7,114 nt of DNA, from assembly GCA_017435025.1 (NCBI GenBank), contig JAFSFU010000260.1:1-7114 (forward strand), given 5' to 3'. Origin of the DNA: Lachnospiraceae bacterium (GTDB lineage: Bacteria; Bacillota_A; Clostridia; Lachnospirales; Lachnospiraceae). The notes under the pieces were generated by a model. That model was not told the DNA's origin, did not search any database, and worked only from the letters and a program-made list of their open reading frames with translations. Below are positions 1 to 5,471 of the stretch, piece after piece (the first letter of the stretch is position 1; each line of letters opens with the position of its first letter). A program made the translations under genes and the position numbers.

Positions 1-57
1 GATCGCTGCTGCCACACGGATCACGCCGATCCAGTCAATTTTTTTCTTCGTCTTCAT
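1..57 (-). CDS. ABC transporter permease, N-terminal fragment (nucleoside/BMP-type importer)
   Basis: Only the first 19 codons are inside the window; the gene runs off the left edge. The start is an ATG at 57, one base after the TAA of the upstream ATPase gene. An AAGGAGG ribosome binding site at 64-70, inside the end of that gene, sits 6 nt before it, so translation is probably coupled. The visible peptide (MKTKKKIDWIGVIRVAAAI) has a basic, lysine-rich cytoplasmic start followed by the beginning of a hydrophobic stretch, as expected of an inner-membrane permease. The permease identity is inferred from position: in nucleoside importers of the BMP/Nup type the ATPase gene is normally followed by one or two permease genes. 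The sequence alone is too short to prove the family. Confidence 0.7.
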   Translation of the reverse strand, partial: MKTKKKIDWIGVIRVAAAI

Positions 58-58
58 C

Positions 59-1597
59 TTACGCCTCCTTCAGTCGCTCTTCAGAATCGCTCTTAAGGCC
101 AAGCATATAAAGACCAAGCTCTTCTTCTGTTACGTTCGGAACATCGTCCAGCACACCGGCGATCTTGCCCTGATGGAAGACAATAATTCTGTCACTTAAA
201 GCTTTTAATTCTGCAAGGTCAGCGCTGACTAAGATCAGAGACTTCTTCTCGTCACGCATTTCCAAAATCTTTTTATGGATAAATTCCTGTGCACCAACGT
301 CAACACCACGGGTCGGCTGACTCAGCACAATTACATCCGCACCGGCCGTAAACTCACGGGCAACGATTGCCTTCTGAACATTACCGCCTGATAAGCTCTT
401 GATGCTGATGTCAAGACCGGCTGTCTTTACAAGAAACTCTTTCACACATTCGTTACAGTACTCCTCGATCTTTCCTTCATCAAGGATCGTGTTTTTGGAA
501 AGCTTGTCCATGCTTGTTGCGATCAGGTTATCGCGAACACTCATCTCAGGAGCACATCCATTCAGGTTACGATCTTCCGGAACATGGGCGATACCGGCTT
601 TACGGTTATCGGTAACACTCTTACCGATCATTTCCTGACCCTTGTATTTCACAGAACCGCTCTCTGCTTTCATATTGCCGGTAAGAATCTCCATAGCCTC
701 TTTCTGACCATTGCCTTCAATACCCGCAACGCCGAGAACTTCACCGGCACGCAGGGAGAAATGAAGGTTATCCACCTTCTTGGTTCCGAATTTATCTGTA
801 TAGTTCAGACCCTCAACAGTCAAGATCTTCTCTCCGAACTGCTGCGGTGTCTTATCGTATTCGATCTTAACGTCACGTCCTACCATAAGTCTGGAAATCT
901 CTTCCGGAGTCACATCCGCAACATTGTAGGTACCGATGGAACGGCCATCCTTTAATACCGTCAGACGATCACAGAGATATTTCACCTCATGAAGCTTATG
1001 AGAGATAAAGATGATCGTGTAACCCTCTTTTTTCAGATTCAGAAGCTGTTCAAACAGCTCTTCTGTCTCCTGCGGTGCAAGCACCGCTGTCGGCTCGTCG
1101 AGGATAATGATCTTCGCACCGCGGTACATGGTCTTTAAAATCTCCAGTTTCTGCTTCATACCGATGGAGATATCACGCACTCTCTTTGTCGCTTCAACAT
1201 GAAGGTTATATTTCTTGGAGATCGCCTCAGTCTCTTCGATCGCCTTCTTCTTATCCAGGAACATACCATTCTTCTGCTCAATACCGAGAACCAGGTTCTC
1301 AGCCACTGTCAGAGACGGTACCAGCATCATATGCTGATGAACCATACCGATTCCGGCCGCAATGGCATCTTTACTGGACTGGAAGTTTACTTCTTTGTTG
1401 TAAAGGAATACTTTACCGCTTGTAATTTCTTCGATACCGAACAGCATCTTCATCAGTGTGGACTTACCGGCACCATTCTCACCAACAAGAGCATGAATCT
1501 CGCCCTTATTGATGCTGAAATTGATGTTGTAATTGGCCAACACGCCGCCCGGATAGATTTTGGTCAGGTTTTCGACCCTTAAAATTTCCTCACCCAT
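59..1597 (-). CDS. Nucleoside/sugar-type ABC importer ATPase with two nucleotide-binding domains (BMP/NupO-like)
   Basis: This 512-residue protein is the cytoplasmic energy subunit of a carbohydrate/nucleoside importer of the CUT2 architecture (RbsA, NupO), with two fused ATPase domains. Domain 1 has an intact Walker A GENGAGKST (39-47), Q-loop Q88, a family-type signature ISIGMKQK (143-150), Walker B ending LDEPT (166-170) and H-loop H200. Domain 2 is degenerate: its Walker A position reads GIEGNGQKE (292-300) without the lysine, and its Walker B glutamate is replaced (LSQPTRGVD, 425-433). The H-loop histidine is missing (SADLAEL, 458-464), though the signature LSGGNVQK (402-409) is intact. 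One active and one inactive site is normal for this family. An AAGGGG ribosome binding site lies 7 nt before the ATG. The purine nucleoside phosphorylase gene 39 nt upstream supports a nucleoside substrate. No substrate-binding lipoprotein gene is in the window. Exact specificity is inferred. Confidence 0.93.
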   Translation of the reverse strand: MGEEILRVENLTKIYPGGVLANYNINFSINKGEIHALVGENGAGKSTLMKMLFGIEEITSGKVFLYNKEVNFQSSKDAIAAGIGMVHQHMMLVPSLTVAENLVLGIEQKNGMFLDKKKAIEETEAISKKYNLHVEATKRVRDISIGMKQKLEILKTMYRGAKIIILDEPTAVLAPQETEELFEQLLNLKKEGYTIIFISHKLHEVKYLCDRLTVLKDGRSIGTYNVADVTPEEISRLMVGRDVKIEYDKTPQQFGEKILTVEGLNYTDKFGTKKVDNLHFSLRAGEVLGVAGIEGNGQKEAMEILTGNMKAESGSVKYKGQEMIGKSVTDNRKAGIAHVPEDRNLNGCAPEMSVRDNLIATSMDKLSKNTILDEGKIEEYCNECVKEFLVKTAGLDISIKSLSGGNVQKAIVAREFTAGADVIVLSQPTRGVDVGAQEFIHKKILEMRDEKKSLILVSADLAELKALSDRIIVFHQGKIAGVLDDVPNVTEEELGLYMLGLKSDSEERLKEA

Positions 1598-1636
1598 AAT
1601 CGTTCCCCTTGTCTTTTATCATGTAGAAAATGCAGT

Positions 1637-2356
1637 TTATGCTAATTCAAGAGCAATTTCCATCATATTTGTAAATGTATTCTGTCTCTCCTCAGCAGTC
1701 GTAGCTTCGCCGGTTACAAGGGAGTCAGAAATTGTCAGAATGCAAAGTGCATTCACACCTGCATACGCCGCGTTGCTGTAAAGCGCTGCAGATTCCATCT
1801 CAACAGCAAGGACACCCATCTTATCCCAACTTGTTCCTCTCGGAGGCTTATCCGGATTATAGAACATATCGGAGCTTAAAATGTTACCTACATGGTAAGT
1901 CATTCCTCTCTCCTCAGCTTTCTCAACTGCCTTTCTCAAAAGATCATAGCTGCAGATGCAGGAATAGTCTCCCGGAAGATCAAACTGCTTTACATAGTTG
2001 GAAGTGGTACATGCACCCATCGCAATTACAAGATCACGCACCTTTACCTTCTCCTGCATGGAACCGGCTGTACCAACACGGATCAGATTCTTACATCCAT
2101 AGAAATGGATCAGCTCGTAGGAATAAATTCCCATAGACGGACATCCCATGCCTGTTCCCATAACAGATACGCGTTTTCCTTTGTAATATCCTGTATATCC
2201 GAACATATTTCTTGTTGCATTAAACTGTTTTACATCTGTTAAAAAGTTCTCAGCAATGTATTTCGCACGAAGCGGATCGCCCGGAAGAAGGACTGTCTCT
2301 GCGATTTCACCAACTTCTGCACCAATATGAGGTATCGGAACATTCTTTTCTGCCAT
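1637..2356 (-). CDS. deoD: Purine nucleoside phosphorylase, DeoD type
   Basis: This is a cytosolic enzyme that splits purine (deoxy)nucleosides with phosphate into free base and (deoxy)ribose-1-phosphate; the family is hexameric. The 239-residue length equals that of the E. coli enzyme. By recalled alignment with E. coli DeoD, the conserved sites are present: His10 (E. coli His4), the phosphate-binding GDPLR motif (26-30) with Arg30, Arg49, Arg93 followed by Thr96 in place of Ser90, and the EMES nucleoside-binding motif (186-189). The catalytic Asp211 in ISDSL and Arg224 in TTAEERQ are also present. The aspartate points to broad purine specificity, including adenosine. The start is well supported, with AAGGAGG 8 nt before the ATG. 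It is the second gene of the operon, 28 nt after the amidohydrolase stop and 39 nt before the importer ATPase, so imported nucleosides are its natural substrates. Confidence 0.97.
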   Translation of the reverse strand: MAEKNVPIPHIGAEVGEIAETVLLPGDPLRAKYIAENFLTDVKQFNATRNMFGYTGYYKGKRVSVMGTGMGCPSMGIYSYELIHFYGCKNLIRVGTAGSMQEKVKVRDLVIAMGACTTSNYVKQFDLPGDYSCICSYDLLRKAVEKAEERGMTYHVGNILSSDMFYNPDKPPRGTSWDKMGVLAVEMESAALYSNAAYAGVNALCILTISDSLVTGEATTAEERQNTFTNMMEIALELA

Positions 2357-2384
2357 AATAATTTCCTCCTTGAATCATTAAATA

Positions 2385-3671
2385 TTAAAGCTCCTTGCGA
2401 AGCCAGTTTTTCATATAAAAATCTTTTCTCACATCAAAGTCCGCATTTTTCACCTGTAATTCCGGCTTTGAAAGCAGATCACATACGGTTTTCAAAACGA
2501 TTTCCGCTGTATGGATATAGGCATTCTCTTCATCTGCAATTTCAAAATTACAGCTGTGGATACGGCCATTGACTCCGGAAAATCCGAACTGTACCATTGG
2601 AATCAGATATCCAAGATCGCCAACATCTCCGGAGGCACCGGAAACAACGTTCTTTACAATCTTATCGTCCCCACAGATCTCCATCATATGCTGATAGATC
2701 ACATCGTTGATTTCTCTGGACTGCGAGAGCGGCATATAACCGGTTTCATTTTTGATCTCGCACTCCAATCCCAGTGCTTTCGCAGAATGGATCGCACAGA
2801 GATCAAATTTCTCTCCTGCCAGCATCAGTTCTTCCAGCGTATTGGCTCTAATGTAGGATTCCAGAACCACCTCTTCCGGAATAATATTGACACTGCCGGA
2901 ACAGGAACTGATTACCGGATGCAGCTGCAGACCTGTCTCCTTTGGAAACTGGTCTTTCATATAAGACAATGCACTCATGCAGAGATTTGCACCATGCAGT
3001 GCATTTCGGCCCAGATGCGGAGCCGCTCCGGAATGGGAAGCAAGACCTTTGAACACTGCTTTTTTCACCATAAAACCAGCCAAAGTGGAATTCACATCGA
3101 ATAAGGTACCGGAATCTCCGTTGATATGCATGGAGATTGCACAGTCTACATCATCAAAGATGCCTTGCTCGATCATATTCTGCTTACCGGAGAAATATTT
3201 AATCTTCCCTTCTCTCCGAAGTCCCTCACGGTAATCGAAATCGATAAATTCTTCTGCCGGTGTCGCAATAAAGCTGACGGTTCCTCCCAGTTTGTCCACC
3301 AAACCTGTATCCTTAAGGATTTTCATCACCCATGCAAGTACAGCCGTCTGAATACTGTGACCACAAGAGTGGAACGGGAACATTTTCTCACCATCTCTGG
3401 CATAAATGGCGTCCATATCTGCTACCAGGGCAATATGATAACCATCTCCGCTTCCCAGATCTGCACGAATACCCGTCATTACAATATCGTTTTTGCACGG
3501 AATATTGTTTTGAACGAAAAAAGAAGTAAGAATCTCATTTGATTTTACTTCTTTAAACCCCAATTCCGGGCACGCAAAAAGCTCGCGTCCAAAATCGATG
3601 ATTTCGTCGTGATGCTTTTGCAGCTGATCCCTTAGCTCATTATATATGTCATGAAATTCGACTTTTTTCAT
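2385..3671 (-). CDS. M20-family (M20D-like) metal-dependent amidohydrolase / peptidase
   Basis: This is a predicted cytosolic metallo-hydrolase of 428 residues. The family hydrolyses amide bonds of N-acyl amino acids, p-aminobenzoyl-glutamate or short peptides. All expected metal-site residues can be seen: Cys103 and His105 in HSCGHS, Glu140-Glu141 in ATPAEEF, His182 in SMHINGD and His372 in RIHSCNF. The lid/dimerisation domain motif SHSGAAPHLGRNAL (212-225) and the segment GASGDVGDLG (345-354) also fit. The motif after CGH is unusual, with Ser-Ile-Gln-Thr where related enzymes often have Asp-x-His-Thr. The start is taken as ATG 3671, because TTAGGT lies 9 nt upstream and the predicted transcript starts near 3714. 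In-frame TTG 3701 and ATG 3689 have no usable ribosome binding site. It is the first gene of the nucleoside operon, but its substrate cannot be named. Confidence 0.88.
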   Translation of the reverse strand: MKKVEFHDIYNELRDQLQKHHDEIIDFGRELFACPELGFKEVKSNEILTSFFVQNNIPCKNDIVMTGIRADLGSGDGYHIALVADMDAIYARDGEKMFPFHSCGHSIQTAVLAWVMKILKDTGLVDKLGGTVSFIATPAEEFIDFDYREGLRREGKIKYFSGKQNMIEQGIFDDVDCAISMHINGDSGTLFDVNSTLAGFMVKKAVFKGLASHSGAAPHLGRNALHGANLCMSALSYMKDQFPKETGLQLHPVISSCSGSVNIIPEEVVLESYIRANTLEELMLAGEKFDLCAIHSAKALGLECEIKNETGYMPLSQSREINDVIYQHMMEICGDDKIVKNVVSGASGDVGDLGYLIPMVQFGFSGVNGRIHSCNFEIADEENAYIHTAEIVLKTVCDLLSKPELQVKNADFDVRKDFYMKNWLRKEL

Positions 3672-3720
3672 AGTCACACAACCTAACATGTTAATTTGCA
3701 AAACAAAGTTTTACCTATAT

Positions 3721-3749
3721 AATTTATCATGATTAAAGACGGATGTCAA
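3721..3749 (-). promoter_or_regulatory. Sigma-A promoter of the amidohydrolase-deoD-ABC operon
   Basis: On the minus strand a perfect -35 TTGACA (3744-3749) is followed after 17 bp by TAAATT (3721-3726). A TG one base before the -10 gives an extended -10 element (TGATAAATT). Transcription would start near 3714, giving a 5' leader of about 43 nt. That is too short for a purine riboswitch, and none was seen. Confidence 0.7.
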
Positions 3750-3769
3750 ATGGTATTACCTTGTCAAAT
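3744..3769. promoter_or_regulatory. Possible operator: direct TGTCAAAT repeats flanking a GGTAtTACC palindrome
   Basis: TGTCAAAT occurs at 3744-3751 and again at 3762-3769, a period of 18 bp. Between the copies is the 9-bp odd palindrome GGTATTACC (3752-3760). The left repeat contains the -35 box of the amidohydrolase promoter, so a protein bound here could control that operon. This is inferred from layout; no regulator is identified. Confidence 0.4.
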
Positions 3770-3808
3770 ATATCCCGCATGGATTCATCTCTCCGCCTAT
3801 TTTACCCG

Positions 3809-3837
3809 TTGACAAAACCTTCTATTTATAATATAAT
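3809..3837 (+). promoter_or_regulatory. Consensus sigma-A promoter of the tRNA-Leu gene
   Basis: Perfect TTGACA (3809-3814), a 17-bp spacer, and perfect TATAAT (3832-3837). Transcription should begin around 3844, about 22 nt before the mature tRNA 5' end. A full-consensus promoter fits a highly expressed stable RNA gene. Confidence 0.9.
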
Positions 3838-3843
3838 TTCTTC

Positions 3844-3861
3844 TGTTAAATCAATTTAACA
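3844..3861. repeat. Perfect inverted repeat at the tRNA-Leu transcription start
   Basis: TGTTAAAT-CA-ATTTAACA has 8-bp arms separated by 2 bp. It lies between the -10 box and the tRNA 5' end, over the predicted start of transcription. As DNA it looks like a dimeric-repressor operator. As RNA it would be a weak A/U hairpin in the pre-tRNA leader. Confidence 0.5.
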
Positions 3862-3865
3862 AAAC

Positions 3866-3949
3866 GCAGAAGTGGCGGAATTGGCAGACGCGTACGGTTC
3901 AGGTCCGTATGGTAGCAATACTGTGAGGGTTCAAGTCCCTTCTTCTGCA
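3866..3949 (+). tRNA. tRNA-Leu, anticodon CAG
   Basis: A complete class II (long variable arm) tRNA. The 7-bp acceptor stem is GCAGAAG (3866-3872) paired with CTTCTGC (3942-3948), and the discriminator is A3949. The D-arm region GCGGAATTGGCAGACGC is typical of leucine tRNAs. The anticodon stem TACGG/CCGTA encloses the loop TTCAGGT, with anticodon CAG at 3900-3902, reading CUG. A long variable arm follows (about 3908-3922), and the T-arm is GAGGG-TTCAAGT-CCCTT with one G-U pair. A leucine tRNA is expected to have exactly this long variable arm. CCA is not encoded: CGA follows the discriminator, so the end must be added by tRNA nucleotidyltransferase. It is a single-gene transcription unit with its own promoter and terminator. 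Confidence 0.97.
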
Positions 3950-3953
3950 CGAA

Positions 3954-3988
3954 GGCTCAGGTCAAATAACCTGAGCCTTTTTTCTTTC
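3954..3988 (+). terminator. Intrinsic terminator of tRNA-Leu
   Basis: A perfect 9-bp stem GGCTCAGGT/ACCTGAGCC (3954-3962 and 3969-3977) with a 6-nt loop CAAATA, followed by TTTTTTCTTTC. It lies 4 nt after the tRNA discriminator base. Confidence 0.93.
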
Positions 3989-4004
3989 TAAAATCTTTCT
4001 AAAA
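3983..4004. repeat. Perfect 11-bp tandem duplication
   Basis: TCTTTCTAAAA occurs twice in a row (3983-3993 and 3994-4004) in the spacer between the two convergent terminators. It overlaps the end of the tRNA terminator T-tract. It is probably a slippage duplication with no evident function. Confidence 0.6.
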
Positions 4005-4007
4005 CGC

Positions 4008-4061
4008 AAAAAATGCTGATCCAGCTTCGACATTCATCGAAATTGAATCAGCATATTTTTT
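4008..4061. terminator. Bidirectional terminator between tRNA-Leu and rplT
   Basis: A long hairpin with 18-nt arms (4013-4030 and 4037-4054) and a 6-nt loop; the arms pair except for one mismatch and two G-U pairs. On the minus strand it is followed by TTTTT (4012-4008) and ends the infC operon transcript 19 nt after the rplT stop codon. On the plus strand it is followed by ATTTTTT (4055-4061), so it can also stop read-through from the tRNA. Confidence 0.88.
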
Positions 4062-4073
4062 ATCAAATCTTAA

Positions 4074-4430
4074 TTACTTAAGGTTAGCCTTTGCAAGCTC
4101 AGCTAATTTAGCGAAACCTTCAGCATCGTTGATAGCCATATCGGATAATACCTTACGGTTCATAACAACACCAGCGTTCTTTAAGCCGAACATGAACTTG
4201 CTGTAGGAAAGGCCGTTCATTCTAGCTGCAGCGTTGATACGAGCGATCCAGAGCTGTCTGAACTGTCTCTTTCTCTCTTTTCTGCCAGCGTAGGAGCTTG
4301 TTAATGCTCTCATTACGGACTGCTTAGCAATTCTATACTGTTTGGAACGAGCGCCTCTGTAACCTTTAGCCAGTTTCAGAACTCTATTGTGTTTCTTCTT
4401 AGCGTTTAAGCCACCTTTAATTCTTGCCAT
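4074..4430 (-). CDS. rplT: 50S ribosomal protein L20
   Basis: This 118-residue protein has the family's normal length. L20 binds 23S rRNA early and is needed for assembly of the large subunit. In many bacteria it also represses its own operon by binding the mRNA leader. The N-terminal half is strongly basic (MARIKGGLNAKKKHNRVLKLAKGY), forming the RNA-binding extension. The C-terminal globular domain contains the recognisable run RQLWIARINAAARMNGLSYS and the ending NRKVLSDMAI...FAKLAELAKANL. An AAGGAGG ribosome binding site lies just upstream in the 27-nt gap after rpmI. It is the last gene of infC-rpmI-rplT and is followed directly by the operon terminator. Its regulatory target is expected to be the leader at 5188-5390. 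Confidence 0.98.
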   Translation of the reverse strand: MARIKGGLNAKKKHNRVLKLAKGYRGARSKQYRIAKQSVMRALTSSYAGRKERKRQFRQLWIARINAAARMNGLSYSKFMFGLKNAGVVMNRKVLSDMAINDAEGFAKLAELAKANLK

Positions 4431-4457
4431 TGCTTATTTCCTCCTTCTCACTCTCAA

Positions 4458-4655
4458 TTATAAGTACGGTAAAATCTTCTTCATTGCTTTAACGTTTGTA
4501 GCGTCAACAACGATGTCTTTTCTAAGATTTCTCTTACGCTTTGTGGACTTCTTAGTTAAGATGTGAGATTTATAAGCTTTGTTTCTTACTAACTTACCTG
4601 TTCCAGTTGTTTTGAAACGTTTTGCAGCTGCTCTGCTTGTTTTCATTTTAGGCAT
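4458..4655 (-). CDS. rpmI: 50S ribosomal protein L35
   Basis: A 65-residue, very lysine/arginine-rich ribosomal protein of standard length. The sequence [20 protein letters not shown], followed by [20 protein letters not shown], is the characteristic L35 fold signature. It sits between infC (25 nt upstream) and rplT (27 nt downstream), the classic operon order. An AAGGAGG ribosome binding site lies close before its ATG. The codons for its KTTGTGK segment, at 4593-4613, closely match a 21-nt stretch of the infC leader (5362-5382) at 19 of 21 positions. This could be coincidence or a second site recognised by the same protein. Confidence 0.98.
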   Translation of the reverse strand: MPKMKTSRAAAKRFKTTGTGKLVRNKAYKSHILTKKSTKRKRNLRKDIVVDATNVKAMKKILPYL

Positions 4656-4680
4656 TGTAGTTTCCTCCTTAAATATATCC

Positions 4681-5187
4681 CTATTTTTTTGCAGTTAAAA
4701 ACATTACTAAGCTTCTTCCTTCTACCTTGGAAGGCTTATCTACGACTGCGACATCGGAAAGCTTCTCAGCGAAATCATCCAGAATGTACTTTGTCTGGTT
4801 CATATGTGCAATCTCACGTCCACGGAAACGAAGTGTAACTTTTACTTTGTTTCCCTTTTCCAGGAACTTTCTTGCAGAACCAATCTTAGTATTTAAGTCG
4901 TTGGTATCGATATTCGGGGAAAGACGAACTTCCTTCACTTCGATTGTTTTCTGTTTCTTTTTCGCTTCTTTCTCTCTACGGAGCATTTCATATTTATACT
5001 TACCGTAGTCGATGATCTTGCAAACCGGCGGCTTTGCAGTCGGTGCAATCTTTACCAGGTCTAACTCTGCATCTTTTGCCATTTTATAAGCATCTTTTGC
5101 AGACATAATTCCCAGCTGCTCTCCATTTTCACCAATCAAACGAACTTCCTTATCACGGATCTGCTCGTTAATCATTAACTCGCTAAT
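4681..5187 (-). CDS. infC: Translation initiation factor IF-3, probable AUU start
   Basis: IF-3 binds the 30S subunit, keeps the subunits apart and discriminates against non-standard start codons and wrong initiator tRNA. The N-terminal domain spans about residues 5-75 ([15 protein letters not shown], then [21 protein letters not shown]). A lysine-rich linker (about 72-82) leads to the C-terminal domain, with [12 protein letters not shown] and [13 protein letters not shown]. The first ATG is at 5175, but the only good ribosome binding site, GGAGGT (5196-5201), is 20 nt away from it. It is 8 nt from an in-frame ATT at 5187, which gives MSEL before MINEQ and a 168-residue protein. AUU starts are a known feature of infC genes and let IF-3 limit its own translation. 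It is the first gene of infC-rpmI-rplT. Confidence 0.95.
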   Translation of the reverse strand: MSELMINEQIRDKEVRLIGENGEQLGIMSAKDAYKMAKDAELDLVKIAPTAKPPVCKIIDYGKYKYEMLRREKEAKKKQKTIEVKEVRLSPNIDTNDLNTKIGSARKFLEKGNKVKVTLRFRGREIAHMNQTKYILDDFAEKLSDVAVVDKPSKVEGRSLVMFLTAKK

Positions 5188-5195
5188 AGCCGTAC

Positions 5196-5201
5196 ACCTC
5201 C
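5196..5201 (-). promoter_or_regulatory. infC ribosome binding site that fixes the AUU start
   Basis: GGAGGT on the minus strand, followed by an 8-nt spacer to ATT (5187-5185). No comparable site exists near the ATG at 5175, which lies 20 nt from this one. Confidence 0.85.
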
Positions 5202-5231
5202 ATACTCAATAAAACTTGAATCCCTTTCAGT

Positions 5232-5263
5232 AAAACAAAAAAGCCGATAGTACACTATCCGCT
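5232..5263 (-). terminator. Attenuator terminator in the infC leader
   Basis: The stem is AGCGGATAG/CTATCGGCT with one G-G mismatch and a TGTA loop (5242-5263), followed by a T-rich run TTTTTTGTTTT (T-tract to 5232). It lies about 45 nt before the infC start codon and well inside the transcription unit, so it acts as a conditional rather than a final terminator. Confidence 0.8.
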
Positions 5264-5395
5264 CATTAACTGCATCGGTTTGGCATGCTGCTGCATGATT
5301 AAAAACCAATTGTTTATGAACCCGGGTCACTTACTCGTGCCGAGGTGAGGCGGATAACCTGCTTTCCTGTACCAGTTGTTTTCACAACCCATATA

Positions 5396-5424
5396 TTTAT
5401 ACTACATATTTTTATATTTGTCAA
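5396..5424 (-). promoter_or_regulatory. Sigma-A promoter of infC-rpmI-rplT
   Basis: On the minus strand, perfect TTGACA (5419-5424), a 17-bp A/T-rich spacer, and TATAAA (5396-5401). The predicted start is close to 5389, at the GGG that begins the structured leader. Confidence 0.88.
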
Positions 5425-5426
5425 CA

Positions 5427-5454
5427 GCGGAATGAAATTTTTTCTTCATTCCGC
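5427..5454 (-). terminator. Hairpin after the DUF1540 gene, possible terminator
   Basis: A perfect 10-bp stem GCGGAATGAA/TTCATTCCGC with an 8-nt loop, beginning 17 nt after the DUF1540 stop codon. The sequence that follows (TGTTGACAAAT) is not a U-run, so termination would be weak by the usual rule. The 3' arm ends only 2 bp from the infC -35 box. It may act as a terminator, an mRNA 3' stabiliser, or both. Confidence 0.5.
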
Positions 5455-5471
5455 CGGACAATTTTATTCTG

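Larger units (their letters stand above)
5188..5390 (-). promoter_or_regulatory. infC-rpmI-rplT mRNA leader, probable L20 autoregulatory attenuator
   Basis: This leader of about 200 nt holds no open reading frame but much structure. From the 5' end on the minus strand, GTTGT-GAAA-ACAAC is a hairpin with a GNRA-type tetraloop (about 5374-5387). CTCG-GCA-CGAG is extended by TCAC/GTGA with a bulged TAA (5327-5348). GGG at the 5' end can pair with CCC at 5324-5326 to close a junction around both hairpins. CATGC-AGCA-GCATG forms another hairpin further down, and an intrinsic terminator follows at 5232-5263. CCGAT (5274-5278) can pair with ATCGG of the terminator's 3' arm (5244-5248), giving a possible antiterminator. 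In B. subtilis L20 controls this operon by transcription attenuation in such a leader; assignment here is by context and fold. Confidence 0.8.

Noticed and set aside
584..955. Plus-strand open frame of 123 codons within the ABC ATPase gene, and similar frames at 1199-1582 and 1732-2242
   Set aside because: They are antisense shadows of genes with clear family motifs, with no protein family resemblance of their own.
292..1597. Loss of Walker A lysine and other catalytic residues in the second ATPase domain (residues 292-464) as a sign of a decaying gene
   Set aside because: A degenerate second nucleotide-binding domain is normal in RbsA/NupO-type double ATPases, and the reading frame is intact.
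2511..3104. Plus-strand open frame of 197 codons
   Set aside because: It lies wholly antisense to the amidohydrolase gene, has no recognisable domain and no good ribosome binding site, and the minus-strand frame carries clear catalytic motifs.
3672..3701. Longer N-terminus for the amidohydrolase from TTG 3701 or ATG 3689
   Set aside because: Neither has a ribosome binding site at a normal distance, and TTG 3701 would leave only about a dozen nt of leader after the predicted transcription start. ATG 3671 has TTAGGT 9 nt upstream.
3672..3720. Purine riboswitch upstream of the nucleoside operon
   Set aside because: The leader between the predicted start site and the start codon is only about 43 nt, with no terminator hairpin, too short for a purine aptamer.
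3866..3949. tRNA-Leu as an attachment site for a mobile element
   Set aside because: No integrase gene and no repeated copy of the tRNA 3' end is present in the window.
5188..5390. T-box or another small-molecule riboswitch in the infC leader
   Set aside because: No T-box AGGGTGG-type motif is present, and the gene content (IF-3, L35, L20) points to ribosomal-protein autoregulation.
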